Source: Orbilia blumenaviensis (Eukaryota > Ascomycota > Orbiliomycetes > Orbiliales > Orbiliaceae). Taken from it: a stretch of 64,000 bases of DNA. Shown piece after piece: positions 49,217 through 59,834 of this stretch. The stretch is from positions 248,001-312,000 of the forward strand of contig JAVHNS010000004.1 in assembly GCA_036872755.1 (NCBI GenBank), read 5' to 3'. Every line of letters begins with the position of its first letter. Position 1 is the stretch's first letter. Below the pieces are notes generated by a model, which worked only from the letters and a program-made list of their open reading frames with translations, was not told the origin of the DNA and searched no databases. The position numbers were made by a program, and so were the translations under genes.

Positions 49217-50959
49217 ATGGCCCTGGGCGAGCTTCCAGTAGAGCTATTCGTCCTTATCTGCCAGCGCCTCGAGGTATGGTGAATAATTGCACTTCTAGGG
49301 CGCGTGCTATAACGTTAACCGGAATTTATAGACGAAGGATCTAGCCGCTCTATGCCTGACAAACAAATCTATAAACAACATAGCGACGGCCCATCTGTAC
49401 CAAGCTATCAGTATTGTGCATCCAGATGTGAAGCCACTAAATTCTAGATCTCAGCTTTGCCGGAAAAATCATCGGAGTATCGGGCATCTCCGTTTTCTCG
49501 AGATTAAATGCATAAACAGGATTTGTGGCGAAACGAACGCGCGACTGCCACGCTTTCATGAGCCTTTTATGCTACGATTTCTCGGACGATTCGCTAAAAC
49601 TCTTCCCGAAAACCAACTTCTCGGGCTTCGGTATGATATCATATCTAACTATGATTTACTGGGTCTGTAACGTTACGAGGACTAAATAATGACTTAGAAT
49701 AGGGTACCAAATTACCGTACCCTCAGAATTATACGCGAGGCAAAAGAATCTTCGATCGCTTTCCCTCGTTCTACCCCATTGGGCCCCTCTTATGATTTCT
49801 GGGGAGTGCTGCAATCTCGAATCTCTCAAATTATCTAATATTTTGCCTGTGACTCTGAAATATACAGAGAATTTGCTGAAGAAGAGCCGAAATAGTCTCA
49901 GAGCGGTAAAACTAGATTTCGGAAAACACCTGATAGCTGATTGTCCCGATAACATGCTCGGCCGTCAAGCAGGCGCAATCAGATATAGCTATGCTATTTC
50001 GATGATAGGAGGGCTTACCGTGGTCGATGACGGAAATGTGAAGAGACCCGCTCCGAATATCGTTGATGTTAGGTTGGGAAATGCGACGGGATTGCTCGAA
50101 AAAACTGGTATAAACTGGTTTGAGGTGTTCGAAATAGCTAAGCTCCGGGTCTTTGAGGCGTGGAATTCGACTCCGCTCCAGGCATTCTTAACTACATACG
50201 TTTCTAGAATGTCCAGCCTTTCAGAATTGTGTTTGGAGTACGTTCGGGCCACAGAATACATGAACACTCTTATTGCTAAGCTGCCGCCCCTACGCAAGCT
50301 TCATCTTAGCTTTGATGGAGAAGGGGAACTACCTGATTTAAAAGCACTAGCAGCTCACAAAGATACTTTAGAATATCTCTGGCTAGATTACCCTAGGAAT
50401 TACCGAAGGGTATGGGATCGGGAGTGCGCAGCCCTGACTCGCGGTCTCGCAGACTTTTCGCGACTGACCCAGTTGGCTTTGCCATTCAGCCTTAATGTTT
50501 GTCCAATACCGATTGAATCTGTAAGTACCACGGCATTCCTCAAAACTCGTGCTGCATGTCTCCTGTAGTTGTAAAGACACAGTCGACGTTATGGACTTGA
50601 TCCGACCTGCTAACAACTATTATCTGCTCTTTGAACAGCTTCCAAACCTGTTGCTAATCCGCCCACTCAGCTATGGGCCTCGCCATACAGCGCAATCACC
50701 GCCTTTAGTCCCACAGCTTATTTTGAAATTAATAGGAGACTGCACACCGCGAAGTGAATTGCTGCTCATGTTTGGGAGGACCCGACAATACAACTGGGTA
50801 GAACCTTCTTTTGTATGGGCGGCTGAAATAAAAGAGGACCAAGCCACCGGGGAGAAAATATCAACAGTGGAGCCGATTGATAGTAGAAACTTGAGGGAAT
50901 ATAGCCGGAGGACTGAGCATTTGGAAATGTTAGGATACTATTGTAGTTTGTATTATTAG
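49217..50959 (+). CDS. F-box protein with leucine-rich C-terminal region
   Basis: Exons 49217-49273, 49332-49630, 49698-50520 and 50639-50959 encode 499 residues. The first splice falls inside the F-box: GELPVELFVLICQRLE joins TKDLAALCLTNKSINNIA. The remainder has irregular leucine-rich segments (LRSLSLVLPHW, LESLKLS, LRAVKLDF, LSELCLEYV, LRKLHLSF, LEYLWLDYP), as in fungal FBXL-like proteins. The F-box would recruit Skp1 and thus an SCF ubiquitin ligase; the substrate is unknown. Intron 3 carries a GCTAAC branch site. It lies 385 bp downstream of the NLR-like gene on the same strand, which may be coincidental. The final exon is less clearly leucine-rich, ending LEMLGYYCSLYY. Confidence 0.82.
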
Positions 50960-51604
50960 CTGGCAAAGAAAATGCAACATTTATTGTGTTGTCGACGATA
51001 CATCTGCATCACCTATTCTATGCTGCAGCTCATGTCTGCTATGTTGAGCGGTCCGCGTCCTTTTGCGAGGATTGTTCGGGAACAGGCTTTCCATGGACCC
51101 CGCGCGCCGCGGCAGCCTAATCCGCCGCATTCAGGAAGCTCGTAACCTCTGCCAAATCTAGCATGTCATTACAACGATCCCTAATTGATACCGGATGAAA
51201 CCAGTTCGCTGGCATACCTCGTTCGGCCGTTACGTACACACATCCTGGAGCTATTCGTCACTCGTTCGAGTGGATTAGTTCTTTGCAAGCTTTGTGCAAT
51301 CCGATCGAACATTCTAGCTGAGCTCTGCGCCTGATTGTAGGACAAAGATTTCGGAATCACGGGTACAGTGGGTCAATGGGAAGTCTCCGAACTTTTTTTT
51401 AAAAATATATAAACTGGGCGTTTCCCTCACGAGACAGCTCTGTTAGGTTTAAGACTCCAAGCTATCGTCTTGGCTTGCATTTTCTCGAACCCGAAAAAAG
51501 TCCTTGAAAGTCTGGCGAACCTGGTTGTCACCGACGCTAAACACGACAATCCAACGGAAGACAACGCACTTCTCCCGATACTATACTTCCGAAGATCTTC
51601 GAAG
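50960..51604. other. Promoter region of CDF transporter
   Basis: F-box 3' flank, then upstream sequence of the zinc transporter. TATAAACTGGGCG lies at about 51407-51420. No recognised zinc-response element and no coding exon. Confidence 0.5.
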
Positions 51605-53208
51605 ATGGCGAGGGGGAAGCTACATATCCACTTGTCGAAGACGAGGAGGCTGTCAATTATCATTGGCATATCTCTGTGCTTTTTTGTGACTGAGATATCC
51701 AGTACGTATGAATTTCCAAAAAAGTTCATTTACCTGGCTAATGTTGAATAGTCGGTTTCTACACTGGGTCTCTGGCGCTGGTCGCTGATGCCTTTCACTA
51801 CGTACGCACAGAACCGCACTTTCCCTATTGCAGTCTCGTTCTAAACCGGCTAACGAGGAAACAATTCTAATATAATCGACAGCTAAATGATCTCATCGGA
51901 TTCGCTGTGCAACTCGTCGCTTTTAAGGTTTGTGCGATCTACGGCGCGATAGCGCCATTGTATACCCGCCCGCCCGCGTACCTGCGCATGCAGTAATCAC
52001 ATGCGGTGAAACGATGACTGACGCAACTGTGCTTCGTTGTACATTTTAAAAGGAATAGATATCCGAGAGGAGCGAGTCACCCCAGGAGCTCTCTTTCGGC
52101 TGGCAGCGGGCAAATTTACTTGGAGCTTTCTTTAACGGGGTGTTCTTGTTAGCCTTGTCTGTTAGCATCTTCCTGCAATCAATTGAACGGTTCATTGCGA
52201 TCGAAGGTCAGTTTTTCCTGAATTACAGTGGCGTCGAGCTTTGGTTTCTAACAAGTGAGGTTGTACAGAGGTTAATAACCCAAAGCTAATCTTGATCGTG
52301 GGATGTATTGGGCTGACGCTTAATATAATCTCCGCATTCTTCCTGCATGGTATACTCAATGTCACGGCATATGTGAAGTTTGGTTCCGCGAAGCTTACTC
52401 CTTGTTTTTGTAGATCACGAAGAGGAGGTTAAACAAGCTATTAACAATGGTGGCGAGAGCGTTGGTACTACGGAGCCCCGCCGAAACTCGGTACAGCTAG
52501 CCGTAAGTCCACGACAAAACTTCCCGGAATCGAATACTTCCGCTGACAGTATAACAGGATATCCAGCAATTGCACCACGATCACCGGCACGAGACTTCGC
52601 CGACCGAGAAAAACGGGAGCCAATATGATCTCGGCATGATGGGTGTACTACTTCACGTTGTTGGGGATGCAATTAATAATGTCGGCGTGATCATCGTCGC
52701 CATTGCTATATGGAAAGCCGAAGGACATGCAAAATACTATGCCGACCCGGCAGTCAGTATGTTTATTGCTGTCATGATATTCCTTTCGGTCATCCCGCTG
52801 GTGAAGAAGACCGGTATAATTCTTCTCGATACTGTTCCCGTTGGCGTAAACCCACAGGATGTCCGCTATGACCTCGAGCAAGTCCCCGGAGTAATCTCAG
52901 TCCACGAACTACATATCCGGAGATTGAATCAACGGAAAACGATAGCTTCGGCGCATGTAGTTGTTTCTTCGAGGGTGCTGGAAAACTTCGTGGAACTCGC
53001 CAAGGTGTTGAATGAGTGCTTCCATGCTTATGGGATACATTCGGCAACATTACAGCCGGAGTTGGCGGACGAGGGCTCTGAGGGAGGGGATACCATAAGT
53101 AATAGCTCCACTCAGGCATTGAGGAGGAGGAGACACCCGAGTAATCGGTCCGTTTGTCGGATCACTTGCGGGACTACTACTTGCGAAGCTTTGACTTGCT
53201 GCAACTAG
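51605..53208 (+). CDS. ZRC1: CDF family zinc transporter (Zrc1/Cot1-like)
   Basis: Seven exons: 51605-51701, 51752-51801, 51883-51927, 52059-52206, 52269-52349, 52414-52502 and 52558-53208, giving 386 residues with exact phase closure. The signature spans several tiny exons: GFYTGSLALVADAFHY joins LNDLIGFAVQLVAFK, supplying the TM2 metal ligands (His and Asp in HYLND). TM5 supplies HVVGDAINN. Further membrane segments are FFNGVFLLALSVSIFL, LILIVGCIGLTLNIISAFFL and SMFIAVMIFLSVIPLV. The His-rich loop between TM4 and TM5 is short (LHHDHRHE). A cytosolic C-terminal domain ends in a Cys cluster (CRITC...C...CC) known from fungal Zrc1-like proteins. These exchange cytosolic Zn2+ (or Co2+) for H+ into the vacuole. 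The first ATG in frame, MARGKLHIH, is used. Confidence 0.92.
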
Positions 53209-53445
53209 GTAGGCAGCGGCTCACGTTGGCAGGCCAAAAAAAAAAGTTATTGGTTGGAAAGATTTAGATTTCATTATATACATGTATCCCAGGGACCAGA
53301 GGTGTGGAATTTCATATCTCCTTATACTCTTAATATTTCAACCGGAGCGAATTTAGAATCAAATCTAAAAATTAAAATCTCTTTACAGGGTCTTATTTCT
53401 AGATCAGGTTATGTATAAACCATTCAACCCATAGACTATAGGTAG

Positions 53446-54972
53446 CTATGGTGTATTTCGACCCAATTGACCAGCGCTGCGCCTGACATAGGTTTCGACA
53501 TTATTGGCATCAGTGAATAGGAGTGGCATCAATTGCGGTTTAAATCCACCGCAATCTTGAATCAACAGCCCACCTTCCACTACTGCACTTGATTTTGTGG
53601 ATAAACGATATTCTAGTAAGTCCGATACATTCTCCGCGAGATCTATTTTATTCCCATTAAATTTGCTCTTTGGAATGGCCAAATTAACCAGACGAAGACC
53701 GTCTGGTTTGAGCAATTGTGAAACAGAAAGATCGGGTGGGCTACAAAAGTGGGCCGGTGAATTGGGTGTAAGAAGATTACTGAATGTAAAAATTCGGCTT
53801 GTATCATCCGGGTAGGTTCCAGTTTGTCGGAAAGCATTGCCTGATACTAAGACGCTAGACATGTTGTATATTCCCATATTGTACTCGAAAGATGGTAGAT
53901 ACTCATCTCTTCGATGTCGTGTTTTCATGGTCGCCTTTGTGAAGATAGGCTTTTTGTTATTATAGTTTTCGAAGAGGTTGTTGACGATGTAAAAAGTTCC
54001 GAATCTCATCAATGGGTTGCGGGACATGGAATTTTGGAAGTGGTTGCCAAAGACCGTGAAATGCATCTTCCCGATATCACGAGGCCCTTCTTTTTCGCCC
54101 CCACCCCACAGTAAGCTCTTGTGATGGTTGGCGACGATATTATGGGAGAAAGTGATATTGTCTGATCCATCCTCAACATCAAACAAGCCGTCGTAACGGT
54201 CCACCAACCACCCGTTCAAAAATGGATCTGGAGGCACAAAGTCCGGCCCGTCTTCGAAGATATTCCCGTCAACCCACATTCCGGTGGTTGTAACGGCGGA
54301 CACGGCATCGTACCGTGCGTTCCACGAGCCAGGATACGTTTCAGGCGCTGGGAAACAATCCCGTGGGGAGCTGAGTCTCAAGTTTCGGATGATAACGTTG
54401 GACTGGAGGTTGAATATTAGACCAATACCATGAAGATAAGCATTTTTGTCCCACCCAACGAGTGTCAAATCTCCTTTAACGTTAATTGATTCATAGCCTT
54501 TTTGGCTATTCTGGGCCGTACCTCGCCAGCCATTCATTCTTGGTAGAAGAGCAGCTAACTCTGTTGCGTTTCGGCCATCTATAATCTCATTGGCGGCAGC
54601 AGCGGCTTTAACCTCGGCAACATATGTTGCATTTAGGCTTTGCACGTAGAGCGTAAAGTTGAATTGTTTGACGTTACTGTTGTCAATATACCATTGGCAA
54701 TTGGCAGAGTATGTCTCATTAATCTGGTTCCCGAAGATCTCGCCTTTGATATAAACGGTTCGCGGGCCCGTCATTGAGAGCACGGACCGAAGGTCAGGCA
54801 TGTTATCGACGAGGTAGGTGTTTGTTTTATTAGGCTTCCCACCGCCTGTGACATCTTTCCCGAAGCCGAAGGGGAATCTGAGGGGTATGATTGGAGGTGG
54901 TCCATTGTATGGTTCGAGGCCCGCTGCCTGGGATGCCAGACCGGCGAGGAAAAGTGTGAGAGACAACCTCAT
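53446..54972 (-). CDS. Secreted pectate lyase superfamily protein (PL1-like)
   Basis: A single exon of 508 residues. MRLSLTLFLAGLASQAAG is a clear signal peptide; the longer reading starting at 55002 lacks an ATG, so 54972 was chosen. Family marks in order: GDLTLVGWDKNAYLHGIGL and VIIRNLRLSSP (first coil of the beta-helix), MWVDGNIFEDG, YDGLFDVEDGSDNITFSHN (Ca2+-site region), HHKSLLWGG, then HFTVFGNHFQNSMSRNPLMR followed by FYIVNNLFENY. PL1 enzymes cleave alpha-1,4 polygalacturonate by beta-elimination outside the cell. The position usually occupied by WIDH reads WVDG, and RNPRVRFG reads RNPLMRFG, so substrate or activity may differ from bacterial Pel enzymes. Several N-x-S/T sites fit secretion. 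It is transcribed divergently from the TMEM16 gene. Confidence 0.9.
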   Translation of the reverse strand: MRLSLTLFLAGLASQAAGLEPYNGPPPIIPLRFPFGFGKDVTGGGKPNKTNTYLVDNMPDLRSVLSMTGPRTVYIKGEIFGNQINETYSANCQWYIDNSNVKQFNFTLYVQSLNATYVAEVKAAAAANEIIDGRNATELAALLPRMNGWRGTAQNSQKGYESINVKGDLTLVGWDKNAYLHGIGLIFNLQSNVIIRNLRLSSPRDCFPAPETYPGSWNARYDAVSAVTTTGMWVDGNIFEDGPDFVPPDPFLNGWLVDRYDGLFDVEDGSDNITFSHNIVANHHKSLLWGGGEKEGPRDIGKMHFTVFGNHFQNSMSRNPLMRFGTFYIVNNLFENYNNKKPIFTKATMKTRHRRDEYLPSFEYNMGIYNMSSVLVSGNAFRQTGTYPDDTSRIFTFSNLLTPNSPAHFCSPPDLSVSQLLKPDGLRLVNLAIPKSKFNGNKIDLAENVSDLLEYRLSTKSSAVVEGGLLIQDCGGFKPQLMPLLFTDANNVETYVRRSAGQLGRNTP

Positions 54973-55877
54973 GGTTCTTAGGTAGCATTCAACGCTACAC
55001 ACCAGTTACCTGGCCCCATTCCTATCTAGACAGGTATGTACGAGGGTATTTATCTTATCTTTTTCTTGCCATGTTCACAGTTCCCAGTATTCGCCACGGG
55101 ATAATTTAAATTGATATCCCAGATACCTTGAGGATTGTCATGACCTGGTTTGCGTAGAACACATCCATGGTCAAGAAAGAATTAAGCATTATGTATTTAG
55201 GCAGCTTAATTTAGCCGACTGGGTCCCTTCTCATGTCTGTAGGCCTCCTTAGAAAAGACTACGGAATCCGGGGAAATTGTGGGGGCATCCATAACTTCTT
55301 TGATGGTTGTGCTGGGGAGGTGCATCTACATAGTATAGAATCCCTGCTGTGTTGAAAATGTAGTAGATTGATGTTCTCTTACTGGTGGCCTTAATCCGGG
55401 TCGCAGGGAATCTCTCTAGGGTGTGTAAACATTAGATTTTCCGTGGGACAAGGTATCGGGAATCCTAGCCCTTCAATCGATCTAAAGATACCTGATTTTT
55501 GTTTCCAGTCATCTTTAATTAGATATCTGTAGATACCAGCATAATACACAATAGCTATCTCCGACAAGCACATCCAATATGAGGCTAGTGATCCGAGTGG
55601 CGCAGTGCATGTGGCTGGATCGCACATGTCAACACAGCCAACGCCAACGCCAAGATTGCGATATCCAATACGTCATGCAGGACACTTCAACAGGAAAACT
55701 GGTGGATAGGTTATAGGCTAGCTGAAGACGCAAAGCTCCTTGACGTAACGGAGAATGTCAGGTTCTGCGTAGACCTGGTTTATCATAGTGTCTGACTGGT
55801 TATATCAGCCCATCCTCCCTCCTTCATTCATTCTCACACGAGTCTTTGCTGGAACGAACATTCAACCAACAGCCACA
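54973..55877. other. Divergent promoter, pectate lyase / TMEM16
   Basis: No supported coding exon. A 78-codon minus-strand frame with an ATG (55391-55627) has no recognisable feature and is not called. Both start codons lie at the edges of this 905-bp spacer. Confidence 0.5.
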
Positions 55878-58418
55878 ATGCAGGCCCTCAAAGAGGCTTC
55901 GAGAGCCGGTGGGGCTGCCACCCCGCCTTCGATATTTGACGCGAACCTCGATGTCGAATTCGTGATTACTTTCAGATATTCCAATGCTGGATCTACTGCT
56001 CAGACCGGAGATTCGAAAACCCCCGAAGAACAGCTGGAGAGGCTGCTTCATACCTTGGACCTAGCAGGACTACGGACAGTTGTTCGAGATGGCGGCAATG
56101 GATCCCTTTTAATATTTACCAGAATACGCAGTGAAAAGAAACTTCTTGGGGAGATTTATAGATCAAGGTTAGCTATATTACGTATTTATTATTGGCAGTG
56201 CGGCTACTAAGCTCATTTGCCTCCTCATACAGAGTCAGAGACTGGCTACATGGAATCCGTCCTGCTGCCCCTGAGAAAGAAACGCAGCAATCCCTTGAAA
56301 ATGAACCTATCACGGATGGGGAACGATTGCGCCTCGTTTACTCCCTAATAACTCTACCGAATAGTGAAGGTGGAGCTGGAATCACCCCTAAGCAGGGTGA
56401 ATGGAGCCTTGTTGAATCCATCTTTGCCCTCCATGATCATGACTTCAACAAGAAGTGGCTGAAGGATTGGTCTACCAAGTGGATTATTGGCCCTGAAGAT
56501 TTGAAAGTTATTCGGGATCGCTTTGGCGAAAAGGTATTTTCGGTTCGGGCCCATTTGACAAGATAATTAAGGCTAATGCTATATAGGTTGCCTTCTACTT
56601 CGCATGGATCCAATGGTACTTTATTGCCTTGACAGTTCCAGCCGCTATCGGAATTTTCGCATACCTTTTCCTCCCAGCATACTCATCGTTCTTCGCAATC
56701 TGCAACTGCCTATGGTCGGTCGTGTTTGTCGAATACTGGAAGCGACAGGAGGTCGATCTTGCCGTCCAATGGGGGTCTCGTCACTGTTCTACGGTCCAAA
56801 GAAAACGGGCCGAGTTCCAATTCGATACTGAAGTTTCGGACCCCGTGACTGGGGAGAAAATTAGACATTTCCCGGCTTATCGACGACTTCTAAGGCAATC
56901 GGTTCAGGTTCCATTCGCCTTGTTCGCAGCGTCTTGTCTAGCCGCAATTATTGCAGGTGTCTTTAGTATCGAGATCTTTTTGGTTGAGGTTTACAATGGC
57001 CCACTCAAGATGATCCTAGTAAGTTTAGAGATTCTATATATGCATAAGTGGACAAGGCTACCTTTCGAGATGAAGCTAACGATGTTTAGAAATTTCTACC
57101 GACCGTCCTCCTCAGTGTCTTTATTCCTATTGTATCCACGATCTTAACCGGTTTCGCCACCAGGCTTACAGAATTCGAAAACTATGAAAACCAAGATTCT
57201 TACGAAGCCGCGTTAACACAAAAGATATTTATCTTGAACTTCATCACTGGATACTTCCCGTTGTTTTTGACCGCCTTTATTTATGTGCCTTTCGGAGAGG
57301 TCTTAGTTCCCTATCTTGATGTTCTCAACGTTACCGTTCAACATTTCGGGCATGATGAGAAATATACCACCTCAGATACTGGATTCCAGATTAATCCCTC
57401 TAGACTCAAGGCCCAGATGATCTACTTCGTGGTGACAGCTCAGGTTGTTGGATTCGTCGTGGAGACCATTGTTCCACAGCTCAAACGAACTGTCTTCAAG
57501 AAGGCAAAGGAGTTTGATAGCAGACGAAAGGGACTCAGCACCGAGACTGTCTTGGATCCTCCAGATGAGAAAAAATTCTTGGACCGCGTCCGCCATGAGG
57601 CTGAGCTTGATGTCTACGATGTCACTGTCGACTTGAGGGAAATGTGCATGCAGGTAAGTATCCAGGAGTTTCGAATGGTATCTATGTAGACGGGATTCTA
57701 ATTACTTGAATGTATTAGTTCGGCTACCTGACCCTGTTTTCGCCCATCTGGCCTGTTACAGCTGTCTCCTTCCTGATCAACAATCTTGTTGAAATCCGTG
57801 GAGACGCCGCGAAGATTTGTATGGAGATGCAACGCCCGATTCCTAACCGTGCTGATTCAATTGGACCATGGCTCCAGTAAGTTACACTTTGAGCACCAGT
57901 TCATAATTTCCGAAGACTAGATCTCGCTAACTATGATTAGTAACCTCTCGTTCCTTACATGGCTCGGCTCTATCTCTTCTGCGGCCCTTGTTTATATGTT
58001 CTCATCAGCAGAAAGCGAAGGTGGCCCGCCAAAGGACCTGACTCTTTATGGCCTCCTTTTCTCTATTATGCTCTCCGAACATGTCTACTTTGGTGCTCGA
58101 TTCATCGTCTCCTACGCACTGTCTAAGGTCCAATCCATTGGTCTTGAAACCGAACGAAAGGAGAAATTCATGGTTCGGAAACGCTACCTTGAGGAAAGCT
58201 TTGGAACAGAGAATGAGTTGATTAGACAAGAAGCTGAGAAGACCGGTGGCGAATATACCGGGGTTGGTGGTGTTTCTTCCACGCAAGACGGGCGACCCCT
58301 TGATGATGGTGCCTTGAGTGAGAAGTTCTGGCGTAGCCAAAGTGCCTGGCAAGACAGTGTCAATGCAGGCGTGCAGATTATGGATATTGTGAGGGGTAAG
58401 GACAAGAAGAATCAGTGA
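55878..58418 (+). CDS. TMEM16/anoctamin homologue (fungal Ca2+-activated lipid scramblase)
   Basis: Six exons: 55878-56167, 56233-56533, 56587-57018, 57090-57653, 57719-57876 and 57941-58418, giving 740 residues, close to the characterised fungal TMEM16 scramblases. The cytosolic N-domain begins DVEFVITFRYSN. Membrane helices include WIQWYFIALTVPAAIGIFAY, FFAICNCLWSVVFVEYWKRQ, VPFALFAASCLAAIIAGVFS, FITGYFPLFLTAFIYVPFG and FGYLTLFSPIWPVTAVSFLI. The stretch NNLVEIRGDAAKICMEMQRP, with SEHVYFGARF in the next helix, carries the acidic residues of the family's Ca2+ sites. The C-terminal part EYTGVGGVSS...FW..Q....SVNAG resembles the domain-swapped tail. Expected at ER or plasma membrane, moving phospholipids between leaflets on Ca2+ binding; yeast Ist2 is a distant relative that tethers cortical ER. 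Confidence 0.95.
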
Positions 58419-58695
58419 AATTAACAATATGGGGGTAAGGTTTGTGTCAGGATGTGGGTTTTAATGCGGGTTAATTAGTTTGCAGTCCAGCGTGACATGT
58501 CTATATCGTCTCTCTTGTTGGTTTATGGGATCCAAAAGCAGTATTGGTACACACACTGCCAACGTACAATCAAAAGATTGCATATATTCATCTATTAGAG
58601 AGCCATCTAATGAGCCTCTCATTTAGTGCATTAAAACGTCGTAATGTAGTGAAACTATAGCATGTATAAGAACTTTTACAGGCCCAGAGAATCAT

Positions 58696-59508
58696 TTATT
58701 TCCCTCCTTCACCGGGCGCGGCAGCGAGAAGTATCATGCCTGCCGCAAGAAGCCACCAATACTTCTGCAAGAATGTCTTCTCTTCCTCCTTCTGTGGTAA
58801 TTTGCCGTCCGGCATCAGCACAACTGGCTTATTCAGTACCGGTTTCGCGCCATCGTATGGTCTGATAACGAGGATCTCAGGCTCAAGCTATATATTCCTC
58901 GTTAGTTGACTGCCCGTTCTAAAGCTATCATTGGCTATAAAGGGTATAAAATACCTTCTCTGCGCCTTTCGCCAACTCAACGGCATCATATTCGGCATGG
59001 AAGATCTCGCCCTGCTCGTCCACGTGGAGTGTTATTGTCGCCGCATAGCCCGACCGTAGGATTTTCTATAGGCCAAAACTTCTTTTAGTCTCCCCGATGA
59101 ACTTGTATGCGATACGCGGTATCTAGAGCACTGCGATAGAACACAGTATAACCTCCGCTTAGGCATATGACGTACCCCATTCCGAACCCCTCCAATCCAC
59201 TTCCCGCCCTTAAGGATACCAATTCGATAAGCCTCATTTGGATCGGCTTCTTCCAGCCCGGTAAGCGATGTATATGTGGCTGTTAACGAATTGGCAACAT
59301 ATCGCAGCATTCCCAGCGGCATTTGCTGCTTTGTGTCATCTCCAGCGGACAGCGGCCATCGGTTTACGACATAGGTCTGTGGAGGCGACCTATTGATATG
59401 ATCGAAGTCGTCCGGAAGTGGAAGATTATCTGGAGCCTTGCCACCGGTATTAGCAAGGATTGTGGTCGAGAAAGAGACGGCGAGGAGAAGACTGGATAGG
59501 AAGCGCAT
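58696..59508 (-). CDS. EMC10: ER membrane protein complex subunit 10 (EMC10)
   Basis: Exons 59508-59176, 59065-58955 and 58887-58696 give 211 residues. A signal peptide (MRFLSSLLLAVSFSTTILAN) is followed by a lumenal beta-rich domain with YRIGILKGGKWIGGVRNG, then ATITLHVDEQGEIFHAEYDA across the first splice. A short linker (LPQKEEEKTFLQKYWW) leads to one C-terminal membrane helix (LLAAGMILLAAA). This is the layout of fungal EMC10, a lumenal subunit of the EMC insertase that places tail-anchored and multipass proteins into the ER membrane. The longer open frame upstream of 59508 is 5' leader. It is convergent with the TMEM16 gene (277 bp between stops) and divergent from NIC96 (326 bp between starts). 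Confidence 0.92.
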
Positions 59509-59834
59509 GGTGAGCCAGAAAGTGATATCGAGAGAACTTGGTTGGGGTAGTTGTGGCTCGGAGCTTAGCATCAGCTGGATAGTTGTGGAATATGCGTTGC
59601 GAAGAACCCAAAAACGCGTCCAACCTCAACTTTCACCACTTCAAACATCGTCGCCGTCTTTTTACCTAACTTCGACCACCACTATCATCTCGAAAACCTG
59701 CCAACCTGTAACAGCCACCGCCGTTTAGAATTCTCGAAGGCATAACGGTATTGCTGATTGAGCACCAGTCCAATTGCCACACCATTAAATAATCTTCTCC
59801 GAACCTCTTTCCTCAACCTCGTCCTTTAGTCGAA
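59509..59834. other. Compact divergent promoter, EMC10 / NIC96
   Basis: These 326 bp must serve both genes. A CACCATTAAATAATC AT-rich patch lies about 55 bp before the NIC96 ATG. No coding exon. Confidence 0.6.

Noticed and set aside
55391..55627. 78-codon minus-strand frame with ATG in the pectate lyase/TMEM16 promoter
   Set aside because: No domain, no signal peptide, no exon context; a length that occurs by chance in non-coding DNA.
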